64,000 nucleotides of DNA from Paenibacillus nanensis (lineage in GTDB: Bacteria; Bacillota; Bacilli; Paenibacillales; Paenibacillaceae), in contig NZ_QXQA01000001.1 of assembly GCF_003583765.1 (NCBI RefSeq), forward strand, positions 62,001 to 126,000, in the 5' to 3' direction. Positions within the stretch are counted from its first letter, which is position 1. Every line of letters begins with the position of its first letter. Below, one piece after another: positions 17,553-26,400 of the stretch. The notes beneath the pieces were generated by a model. The model was not told the origin of the DNA. It searched no databases and worked only from the letters and a program-made list of their open reading frames with translations. Made by a program: the position numbers and the translations under genes.

Positions 17553-18272
17553 TTGAAAAAAATCGGTATTCCTTTCGCAGTCATTTCTTTGTCTACAATG
17601 TTGCTTGCAGGCTGTGGCACCAACGACACGAATGGCACAAACGGTACAAATGGCGGCACGAACAATCAAAATGGCATGACGACACGTTCTTATTACGATG
17701 GCAACCGAAGCCTTTTAGGCAACGGGAATTACCGCAATTATAACAATGGCAACTACAGAGGGTTAGACCAAACGAACAACGGCAATGGCAATGCGAATGG
17801 TAACGCGGGCAACAACGGCAACGCCGGGAACAATGGCAATGCAGGCGGCAATGCAGGGAACAACGGCAAAAAATTTAACGATATTACGACTGGCGAATGG
17901 TATGCCGACAATGTGCAATGGGGCTCCGACCTCGGAATCGTTGAAGGCTTCCCGGACGGCAGCTTTAAGCCAAACAAACCGGTAACAAGAGCCGAAGTCA
18001 TCAAAATCATTAATACGATGGCGGAAAGAGGTCTTATTACGGTTCCGTCCGCTACGGAAACGCCGACGACTTCGCCGGCGCCGACAACGTCGCCGACGCC
18101 GACGGCAACCCCAGACACCGCGGGCACGACGGATGGCGGAACGACCGGGGGCACTACGGGCGGAACGACAACCGGCGGCACTACAGGCGGTACAACTGGC
18201 GGCACTACCGGCGATGCAACTGGCGGAACGACCGGCGGCACAGGCGGTACTGGAATGGGAGCAACGCCGTAG
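17553..18272 (+). CDS. SLH-domain lipoprotein with low-complexity arms
   Basis: 239 residues from TTG 17553 behind AAGGAGG. A lipoprotein signal ends in LLAGC (Cys 22). Residues 25-105 are an Asn/Gly-rich stretch of short NGT, NGN and GNAGNN repeats. One SLH domain follows (FNDITTGEWYADNVQWGSDLG, then FPDGSFKPNKPVTRAEV). Then come a Thr/Pro linker and a C-terminal run of TGGT repeats. Only one SLH copy is present, whereas three usually bind secondary cell-wall polymer, so it may bind weakly or as an oligomer. Likely a membrane-tethered cell-wall protein; role unknown. Confidence 0.8.
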   Translation: MKKIGIPFAVISLSTMLLAGCGTNDTNGTNGTNGGTNNQNGMTTRSYYDGNRSLLGNGNYRNYNNGNYRGLDQTNNGNGNANGNAGNNGNAGNNGNAGGNAGNNGKKFNDITTGEWYADNVQWGSDLGIVEGFPDGSFKPNKPVTRAEVIKIINTMAERGLITVPSATETPTTSPAPTTSPTPTATPDTAGTTDGGTTGGTTGGTTTGGTTGGTTGGTTGDATGGTTGGTGGTGMGATP

Positions 18273-18295
18273 TAATAATGCAGCAGTAAAACAGA

Positions 18296-18335
18296 AGCCC
18301 GTAAAGAGGACGCATGTCCAGCTTTACGGGCTCTG
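18296..18335. terminator. Nested-hairpin bidirectional terminator
   Basis: AGCCCGTAAAG/CTTTACGGGCT enclose a second stem GGAC/GTCC. It lies between the SLH lipoprotein gene and the convergent arginine-rich gene. T runs are short on both sides. Confidence 0.7.
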
Positions 18336-18361
18336 TATTTAGCCGTTCAAATTACTTAAAC

Positions 18362-18661
18362 TTAAAATTCGTCTTCGAGTCTGCGAATGATGCGGATAAT
18401 ACGACGGATCAAACGTCTCAGTCTGCGGATCTCACGACGGCGTCCGCCGAGGCGAATCAATCTGCGCAGGCGTCTGATAAGACGTCTCAGGATACGTCTC
18501 AGTCTGCGGATTCTTCTGCGTCTGCGGCCGCCGCCGAGACCGCCGAAACCGCCGCCGAGACCGTCGTCCTCGAATACGAACTCGTCGCCTTCAAAAATAA
18601 CGTCACCGTTATCATCAAAGTCGTCGAATCCGCCGCGATGCTTAATTTCTGCTTTACTCAT
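18362..18661 (-). CDS. Small protein with acidic head and arginine-rich repeat tail
   Basis: 99 residues on the minus strand, with a purine-rich ribosome binding site (GGGGGG) upstream. Residues 10-33 are acidic (FDDFDDNGDVIFEGDEFVF), followed by a Gly hinge. Residues 46-95 are almost only Arg, Leu and Ile in a repeating RRL/RRI pattern; about 29 of 99 residues are Arg. Overlapping plus-strand frames are low-complexity mirror images. The tail could bind nucleic acid, polyphosphate or another acidic polymer, and spore-associated proteins of this type exist. No function is assigned. Confidence 0.6.
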   Translation of the reverse strand: MSKAEIKHRGGFDDFDDNGDVIFEGDEFVFEDDGLGGGFGGLGGGRRRRRIRRLRRILRRLIRRLRRLIRLGGRRREIRRLRRLIRRIIRIIRRLEDEF

Positions 18662-18831
18662 GCGTATTTCCCCCCTTCCACCGGAGATAATCTATCTTAT
18701 TCCGAAACTATTAAGAGGATTGGATAAATGAAGCGGTAGATTCATTGATTTTTAGATTAGGAGACTCTTATTCCTCCTAAACATACATCTTTGCTATACT
18801 GATAGAGACGACAAAATTTGGAGGAGATACG

Positions 18832-21618
18832 GTGGGCGCGACAACTTACGGAATTCCTTTACAGGGCTTTGCGGAATTTAGCAGAAAAGCGGCGGCGGAA
18901 GGAGCCGTCCTGCTGAAAAATGACGGACAAGTTCTTCCTATACGTCCGAACGAAAGCGTATCCATTTTCGGCCGCACGCAGGTGAACTATTACCGGAGCG
19001 GCACCGGCTCGGGCGGAAGCGTGAATGTGGCGTATACGACCAACCTGCTGGACGGTCTCCGGAGCAAAACGAATATAACCGTAAATGAGCAGTTGGCTTC
19101 GGTCTATGAGAAGTGGATCGAGCAGAATCCTTTCGACAATGGCGGAGGGGGCTGGGCCGCGGAGCCTTGGCATCAGAAGGAGATGCCGCTCACCGACGAG
19201 CTGGTGAAGGAAGCCAGAAGCAAGTCCGACAAGGCCATCGTGGTCATCGGCCGCACCGCCGGCGAGGACCAGGATAACGCGGATGAACCGGGAAGCTATC
19301 AGCTGACGGAAGAAGAGAAGCAAATGCTGAGGGTTGTGTCGGCTCATTTCGAGCAAACGGCGGTCGTGCTGAACGTCTCGAACATCATTGACATGAGCTG
19401 GTTGAACGACGAAGCGTACGGGCATCCGATTCCGTGTGTCATCTACGCGTGGCAGGGCGGTATGGAAGGCGGCAACGCGATTGCCGACGTGCTCGCCGGC
19501 GAGGTGACGCCAAGCGGCAAACTAACCGATACGATTGCCTACTCGATTCATGATTATCCTTCGACCCGCAATTATGGGAATGAGTTTAAGAACCTTTACC
19601 AGGAAGATATTTATGTCGGATACCGGTATTTTGAAACGTTTTGTCCCGATAAAGTGCAGTTCCCATTTGGGTTCGGGCTGTCTTACACCTCATTCGAACT
19701 GAATCCGAAGGAAGCGAGGCGCACGGTAAAGGACGGGAAAGCCTATATCGAGGTTGACGTTACCGTTACGAATACAGGCACGGAGCATGCGGGCAAAGAG
19801 GTTGTCCAAGTCTACTATGAGGCGCCTCAAGGCTTGCTGGGGAAGCCGGCCAAGGCGCTCGCGGCATTCGGCAAGACGAAGGAGCTTCAGCCTGGAGAAG
19901 CGCAGGTTATCACCGTGAGCTTCCCTGTCCATTCGATGGCTTCGTATGATGACGGCGGCGTGACCGGACATCGTTCGGCTTACGTCTTGGAAGCCGGAGT
20001 TTATCGTCTTTATGCGGGGAACAGCGTTCGGAATGTTAAGGAAATTGCGGTCGACGGACAAGTCGGCTTCTTCGTAGAGTCGCTGCAAGTTGTAGAGCAG
20101 CTGGAGGAGGCACTGGCGCCGAATGAAGCGTTCACCCGAATGAAGCCGGGGACTCGGAAGGATGACGGCTCGTATGAGCTGATGTATGAGGAGGTGCCGA
20201 AGCGCAGCGTTTCACTGGCTGACCGGATCGCAAGCAGCCTTCCTGAGACGCTGGAGCAGACCGGCGATAAAGGCTACAAGCTGAAGGATGTCCACGACGG
20301 GACAATCAGCCTGGAGACGTTCATCGCGCAGCTCAGCGATGAGGATCTTGCCGCGATGGTGAGGGGCGAAGGCATGAGCAGTCCGCTCGTCACGCCGGGT
20401 ACGGCTTCGGCATTCGGCGGGGTAAGCGAGCGCCTTCAGCATTACGGCGTGCCGATTGCATGCGCGGCGGACGGGCCATCAGGCATTCGGATGGACAGCG
20501 GGCATAAAGCGACTCAAGTTCCGATTGGCACTTTGCTTGCCGCTACCTGGAATGTGGAGCTGGTGGAAGAGCTGTATTTCATGGAAGGCCAAGAGCTGCT
20601 CAGCAATAATATAGATACGCTGCTGGGGCCTGGCATGAATATTCGCCGCAATCCGCTGAATGGACGCAACTTCGAATATTTTTCGGAGGATCCGCTCGTT
20701 ACGGGAGCGTTCGCGACGGCATGTGTGCGGGGGATATTGAAAGGCGGCTCTACGGGCACGCTGAAGCATTTTGCATGCAACAACCAGGAGAAATACCGGA
20801 CACAAGTCGATGCCGTCGTCTCGGAGCGCGCATTGCGGGAAATCTATTTGAAGGGCTTTGAAATCGCGGTGAAGCAGGGCGGCGCCAATTCCATCATGAC
20901 GGCGTACAACCCGGTGAACGGTCATTGGACAGCCTCCAATTACGACCTGAATACGACGATTCTTCGCAAAGAATGGGGCTTCTCCGGCATCGTCATGACG
21001 GACTGGTGGGCGAGAATGAACGATCCGGTCGAAGGCGGGCCTTCCGATATTCAGAATACGAGCGCAATGGTCCGTTCGCAGAACGATCTGTTCATGGTTG
21101 TGACGAACTACGGCGCGGAGTTTAATGTGCTTAACGATAATACGATCCGTTCCCTGGAAAGCGGCGCCTTGACTCGCGGCGAGCTGCAGCGCTGCGCGAT
21201 GAATATTTGCCGCTTCTTAATGAGCGCTCCGGTCTTCTCTAGAGAGCCGGAGACGGAAGAGAAGGTTCCTTCGTTCGCGGCAAACCCGGCGCTTGCGGCT
21301 GCTGGCGCGCAGGCGCTTTCGGAAAACGCGGAGGTTCGTCTAACGGCGGAAGGCCCTGCGTCTTTCCGGGTCGACGAGGCCGGACAATACCGCATCGTGG
21401 TGAAGGTCATGTCCGCGGACACGTTCTGGTCGCAGAGCGTATGCAATGTCCTCCTGAACGGCGAATTGATGACGACCGTTCAAACGAACGGCACGGCAGG
21501 CAACTGGATTCAGCAGAGGCTTGGGAAGGTCGAGCTGGAGGCGGGCTCTTATGAATTGAAGCTTGAATTCGTGAAGCCAGGCCTGCAGATGGAATGGATT
21601 GCGTTCAAGAACGTGTAA
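18832..21618 (+). CDS. GH3 family beta-glycosidase, permuted domain order
   Basis: 928 residues from GTG behind TTTGGAGGAG. The order is reversed from most GH3 enzymes: the alpha/beta sandwich comes first (AAAEGAVLLKNDGQVLP), then a fibronectin-III-like domain (EVVQVYYEAPQG), then the TIM barrel from about residue 500 (CAADGPSGIRM, GPGMNIRRNPLNGRNFEYF, LKHFACNNQE, MTAYNPVNG). The nucleophile Asp is in GIVMTDWW. A C-terminal beta-sandwich of about 110 residues resembles a CBM6-type module. No signal peptide, so likely intracellular cleavage of imported beta-glucosides. Such permuted GH3 enzymes are known. Confidence 0.9.
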   Translation: MGATTYGIPLQGFAEFSRKAAAEGAVLLKNDGQVLPIRPNESVSIFGRTQVNYYRSGTGSGGSVNVAYTTNLLDGLRSKTNITVNEQLASVYEKWIEQNPFDNGGGGWAAEPWHQKEMPLTDELVKEARSKSDKAIVVIGRTAGEDQDNADEPGSYQLTEEEKQMLRVVSAHFEQTAVVLNVSNIIDMSWLNDEAYGHPIPCVIYAWQGGMEGGNAIADVLAGEVTPSGKLTDTIAYSIHDYPSTRNYGNEFKNLYQEDIYVGYRYFETFCPDKVQFPFGFGLSYTSFELNPKEARRTVKDGKAYIEVDVTVTNTGTEHAGKEVVQVYYEAPQGLLGKPAKALAAFGKTKELQPGEAQVITVSFPVHSMASYDDGGVTGHRSAYVLEAGVYRLYAGNSVRNVKEIAVDGQVGFFVESLQVVEQLEEALAPNEAFTRMKPGTRKDDGSYELMYEEVPKRSVSLADRIASSLPETLEQTGDKGYKLKDVHDGTISLETFIAQLSDEDLAAMVRGEGMSSPLVTPGTASAFGGVSERLQHYGVPIACAADGPSGIRMDSGHKATQVPIGTLLAATWNVELVEELYFMEGQELLSNNIDTLLGPGMNIRRNPLNGRNFEYFSEDPLVTGAFATACVRGILKGGSTGTLKHFACNNQEKYRTQVDAVVSERALREIYLKGFEIAVKQGGANSIMTAYNPVNGHWTASNYDLNTTILRKEWGFSGIVMTDWWARMNDPVEGGPSDIQNTSAMVRSQNDLFMVVTNYGAEFNVLNDNTIRSLESGALTRGELQRCAMNICRFLMSAPVFSREPETEEKVPSFAANPALAAAGAQALSENAEVRLTAEGPASFRVDEAGQYRIVVKVMSADTFWSQSVCNVLLNGELMTTVQTNGTAGNWIQQRLGKVELEAGSYELKLEFVKPGLQMEWIAFKNV

Positions 21619-21640
21619 TGGCTATAATATTCCAAGCAGA

Positions 21641-21668
21641 AACCCGGTCGCTCGATGGCCGGGTTTTC
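21641..21668 (+). terminator. Terminator after GH3
   Basis: Stem AACCCGG.C/G.CCGGGTT with a short T run, 22 bases after the stop. Confidence 0.8.
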
Positions 21669-21795
21669 TTCTATTTTTGACAAAAGCTGAGGGTGGAGAG
21701 CCGTTCCGCTAGTCCTTAGCGCACATAAATATTATTTCGTATTCAGTCATAATTTCCCATGTAAATGCATAGCGGGCGTGCTACACTCAAATCAG

Positions 21796-21810
21796 TGAAA
21801 GCGCTTCACT
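21796..21810. promoter_or_regulatory. CRE-like / LacI-family operator before GH16
   Basis: TGAAAGCGCTTCACT is a near-palindrome with the central GCGC typical of LacI-family and CcpA sites. It lies about 85 bases before the GH16 start, next to a possible -10 TACACT. It suggests catabolite or substrate control of glucanase secretion. Confidence 0.6.
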
Positions 21811-21892
21811 AATAGACTTGAGACGTTATGAATATGGATTTCCTTGCACTGCGAGTATGCGAAACCATCTCAAAGGAAAGAGGAGTGATCGT

Positions 21893-23146
21893 ATGATTCA
21901 TGCGTTAAAAGGCAGGAAGCCGTATGTTTTATTTCTGGTCTTGGCATTGTTAGTAACCTTATTGCCTGCAACGAGAGCTGAAGCGGCGTACAATCTGGTA
22001 TGGAGCGATGAGTTCAACGGTTCGACGATCGACACGAATAACTGGACGTTTGAAATCGGCACCGGCAGCGGGGGCTGGGGCAATAACGAACTTCAGTACT
22101 ATACGAACCGGTCGGAGAATGCGCGAATCGAGAACGGCAACCTGGTTATCGAAGCAAGAAAGGAATCGTACGGCGGGATGAATTATACGTCGGCTCGCCT
22201 GAAGTCTCAAGGGAAAAAGAGCTTTAAATACGGAAGAATCGAGGCCAGAATAAAGCTGCCTGTTGGGCAGGGATTATGGCCGGCATTTTGGACGCTCGGG
22301 TCCGACATTACGACGGTCGGCTGGCCTAGAAGCGGCGAAATCGACATTATGGAGCATGTGAACAACGAATCCAACACGCATGGTTATATGCACTGGGATG
22401 CGAATGGACACGCCTCCTACGGCGGACCGAGCCACGCGATCGACGTGACGCAGTATCATGTGTATTCCGTCGAATGGACGCCGAGCTCGATCAAATGGTT
22501 CGTTGACGGCGTACAGTTCAGAGAGGCGAATATCGCGAACAACATTAATTCGACGGAAGAGTTCCATAAGGATCACTTCCTCCTTCTGAACATGGCGGTA
22601 GGTGGGAACTGGCCCGGCTCTCCGAATGCTTCCACCGCTTTCCCGGCCAAAATGTACGTCGACTATGTGCGCGTCTACCAAGAAGGCGGCACGACGCCTC
22701 CTCCTTCCAGCGCCATCGTATCGGGGGGAACCTATAAGCTGATTAACGTGAACAGCGGCAAAGCGCTGGATGTGTCCGGCGCGGGGACAGCACCGGGAAC
22801 CAATGTGCAAATCTGGACCGATAACGGCACAGGCGCGCAGAAATGGACAATCTATCAGAATGCGGACGGATCCTATAAGCTCATCAATGTGAACAGCGCT
22901 TTGGCGCTTGATGTGGCGGGCTCTGGAACGGCGGACGGGACGAATGTCCAAGCGTGGACCGATCTCGGCAACGGGGCGCAGAAGTGGAACATCATTCGAA
23001 ATGCGGATGGGACCTATAAGCTGATCAACGTGAACAGCGGCAAGGCGCTCGACGTCTCGTCGTCGGGCACCGCGGACGGCACGAACGTTCAGATCTGGAA
23101 TGATAACGGAACGGGCGCGCAGAAATGGCAACTGGTTAGGCTGTAA
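21893..23146 (+). CDS. Secreted GH16 beta-glucanase with ricin-type CBM13 domain
   Basis: 417 residues from ATG 21893, with AAAGAGGAG upstream; longer in-frame starts lack a ribosome binding site. A signal peptide ends near TRAEA|AYN. The GH16 domain spans about 30-265, with the catalytic motif [12 protein letters not shown] supplying nucleophile and acid/base. After a short TTPPPSS linker, three repeats beginning YKLINVNS and ending QKW (about residues 280-415) form a ricin-type beta-trefoil that binds carbohydrate. Probable laminarinase or lichenase-type endo-beta-glucanase. It may work with the upstream GH3 enzyme. Confidence 0.92.
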   Translation: MIHALKGRKPYVLFLVLALLVTLLPATRAEAAYNLVWSDEFNGSTIDTNNWTFEIGTGSGGWGNNELQYYTNRSENARIENGNLVIEARKESYGGMNYTSARLKSQGKKSFKYGRIEARIKLPVGQGLWPAFWTLGSDITTVGWPRSGEIDIMEHVNNESNTHGYMHWDANGHASYGGPSHAIDVTQYHVYSVEWTPSSIKWFVDGVQFREANIANNINSTEEFHKDHFLLLNMAVGGNWPGSPNASTAFPAKMYVDYVRVYQEGGTTPPPSSAIVSGGTYKLINVNSGKALDVSGAGTAPGTNVQIWTDNGTGAQKWTIYQNADGSYKLINVNSALALDVAGSGTADGTNVQAWTDLGNGAQKWNIIRNADGTYKLINVNSGKALDVSSSGTADGTNVQIWNDNGTGAQKWQLVRL

Positions 23147-23162
23147 CGGAATAAAGCTTCAG

Positions 23163-23204
23163 GAACGGTCAATTCCCGAATGGGGGTTGGCCGTTCTTTC
23201 TTTC
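23163..23204 (+). terminator. Terminator after GH16
   Basis: A 15-base stem including G-T pairs (23163-23177 with 23182-23196), loop GAAT, then a T-rich tail. Confidence 0.8.
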
Positions 23205-23409
23205 CCCGCAGAATTTCGTGAAATAATGCGTGCGGATTAGCGAGAAGGAGAGAGAGGGTGAAATTGTTCTTTATAACGAACTTTCGAGCGGGTTTTCTTG
23301 CTTTTTCCAACATTGTTAATTATGGAAGCGACTGGTAGAGTTATTGAGGGCATATTTTATTTCATCCAATCTGAGGCGGGGTGAAATAAAATTTCAGAAT
23401 CGAAAGGGA

Positions 23410-26400
23410 GTGAATGACATTTTACGCAAGAAAATAGCAGCAGCTTTATTATCGGGCGCTTTGCTGCTGGGCGCTATATTTCCAGGCGCTGCGAGCGCGA
23501 GCACGGGGCTCGGCCAGTGGATTTGGTGGACCGGTGAGGGGGATGCGTATAAGACGTTCGGAGGCAACACGGAAATCGTGATCCATACCGGCAAAATGCA
23601 GATCATCCCGCATTGTCCGGAAGGGAACCCGGACGGGTTAAACGCATGGACAGATTTGTTTATTGTAGAGAGCGGCAGTCTCGGCATTCTGAACGACGGG
23701 GATGAGCTCAAGGATGTGGGAGGCGGTGATCCGAATACCGTTATGTCGATATCGAGCGGCATCTTCATCTCGGAGCCGATTGGCTTTACGGGGCCGGATG
23801 GGAAAATTCCTCCCGGAGAATACGCGATCGTATTCGATGAATGTCAGGACGGCAAGTACAACGCTCTGATCGACGGCGTAATCGACCCGGCGTTTAAGGT
23901 CGAGTACACGGTAGGCCAGGTTCCTCCGCTTGATCTGACGCAGCTGAAGGAAGATGCCGGGAAGCTGGCGGAGAGATGGGAGAAGTATAGGGAGTACGCC
24001 GATAAACTGTTCAAGCTGCAGAAAGCGGCCGATGCGGGCCGAAATCCGAACGAAAAGTTTGTCGACTTCCTCATGCGCAGCGGACTTCAAGATCCGCGCA
24101 CGATGGCGCTGCTTCAGCTCGCCAATCAGGCCAAACATTATAAAGGGATCAAGGATGATCCGCCGGATCCCGACTACAAGCATCTTACGCCGCTCGGAGA
24201 GAGGCCGCTTATCGACTTTCAAGACCCTGCTCCGCTGCAGATCGCGATGCAGACTCTAGCGAACGAGGCGGCCAATGAGCAGGCCATTACCCGGCAGATG
24301 TGGACGCTGCTCGAGCGTTACCAAGGCGCGCAAGCGACGGGCGATGTGAGCTGGGCGCTGACACACGGCAAGGCGCTTAGCGACAACATCGGATTGCTGC
24401 TGGATCAGATTCAGCAAACGAACACGAGAATCAACCAATTCAATCAAGCTTTTGCCAAGGATAGCGCAGCGCTGAACGAGAAAGCCGCCAGTTTGGCAGA
24501 GCTTCAGCAACGAGTAGCGGCATCGGACTTTACGGAGGAGGAGCTGCAAGCCTTTGCCTCGCTTGGCTTCACCGATAGTGAGATCGCGCAATTTAAAACC
24601 GATTTTCTCGCAATGGATTTCGAGTTCGCCAAATCGGCAATGCTAGCGGAAGGTTCTGCTCTTATTGATACTTATAATGAATTCGGTCCTCATCTTGTTG
24701 CCTTCAGCAATCATGTCGTGACGCTCATTAATCAAATGCTGCAGGATCCCACCGTACCGAATGACGAACCCTACGCGGACGCCGGCGGTCCTTATTCCGG
24801 ACGGGAAGGCAGCCCGATTACGTTCAGCGGTGCGAGCTCTACCGGTAAAGGCGGCATTACCGCCTATGAATGGGATTTGGACAGCGACGGGGCTTTTGAT
24901 GATGCAGCCGGCGTATCGGTAACTTACACCTACACGAAGCCGTTTATTGGACTCGTCGGATTAAAGGTAACGGCAGCCAACGGCAAACAAGCCATTCACT
25001 ATGCGCAAATCGGAGTATCCGACGTCAATACGGTTCCGGCCATCGTGGAGCTGTCACCGCCGGAACGTCAGGTCGAGCAGCATGTCGGAGAAGCGCAAGT
25101 CTACGGCGTAACCGCTGTCGATTTGAATAACGATCCGATTACGATTCAATGGTTTGTCGACGGAGCGGCTGCAGAGCATGAAGGCCCGACGTTTACGTAT
25201 ACGCCGACAACGGTTGGCATTCATGCGATCGATGCCCTCATCTCCGATTCGAATCCGCTGGGCGGAACGGTTCTGGCGAGCTGGACGGCGAAGGTTGTGC
25301 AGCAGCAGCCGCCGGCATCGGTCAGCCTCGCTCCGGAGAGCAAGACCCTTTCGCTTGGCGCGGTTCATACGCTGCAGGCGAAGGTGCTGGATAAGCAAGG
25401 CCAGCCGGTCGCGGGAACGCCGGTTATGCTTACCGTTACCGGCGCGAATCCGACATCGTTAACGGAGAAGACGGATCATAACGGCGTCGCGACGTTCCAC
25501 TATACGGGAACGAATGAAGGCGAAGATCAAATCGTCGCACAGGTTGCTGGGCTCACCTCGAACACGGCAGCCGCAGCTTGGACTACGGACGATGTGACGG
25601 CGCCGGTTACGGCCGCTACCTTGTCTCCATCCGAGCCGAACGGTACGGGCGGCTATTATAGAACCCCGGTTACCGTAACGCTGACGGCAGAGGATGCGGG
25701 CAGCGGGATTGCCGAAACTGAATACCGGGTGAATGGCGGCGGCTGGCAGACCTACACGGCTCCGTTCACGTACAGCGAGGACGGCGAATACGCCATCTCT
25801 TACCGCAGTACGGATCACGCCGGCAATGTGGAGGCCGACAAGCAGATTTCTTTTAAAATCGGCGCTTCCGAGAAGCCCCAAGCTTTCTTTAATCCCGTGA
25901 CCGCAGGGAAAAACGTCGCGCTACTGGAAGAGGGCGCCTCGGTTGCGGCGGTATCAAGCAATTACGACTCCGGCCACAGCGCGGAGAATATGCTGAAGTT
26001 CAGCTACCACAACCCTTGGGCGACTAGATCGAAAGACAATCAGTGGGTTCAAATCGGCTTAGCGGGCGGCGAATCGTATCTCATTGACCGCATTCAGATC
26101 AAACCGCGTACTTCCTATGCCGAGCAGCGGGTGAAGGATTTTGAGATTGCGGTTTCGGATAGCACGCTGGATGCGAAGGCGTTCACGACCGTCATTACCG
26201 GTACGCTGGCCAACAACGGGGAGCAGCAAGAGTTCCTTCTGCCGAAGCCGATGAAGGCGAAATACATTTTGTACAGACCTCTTTCCGCGCAAGGAGGCGG
26301 CCAAATTATTTCAACCCAGCAGCTGAAGGTGAAGACGGGGCAAATCGGCGGGGAAACCGTCACGTTCAAGGATTTGTCCACGGATAAAAATAACGATATT

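Noticed and set aside
18314-18731. Two plus-strand open frames rich in Ser/Ala and Arg/Pro
   Set aside because: They are antisense mirrors of the low-complexity arginine-rich gene on the minus strand and lack ribosome binding sites.
22274-23131. 285-codon minus-strand frame with repeats inside GH16
   Set aside because: The repeats simply mirror the three ricin-type repeats on the plus strand.
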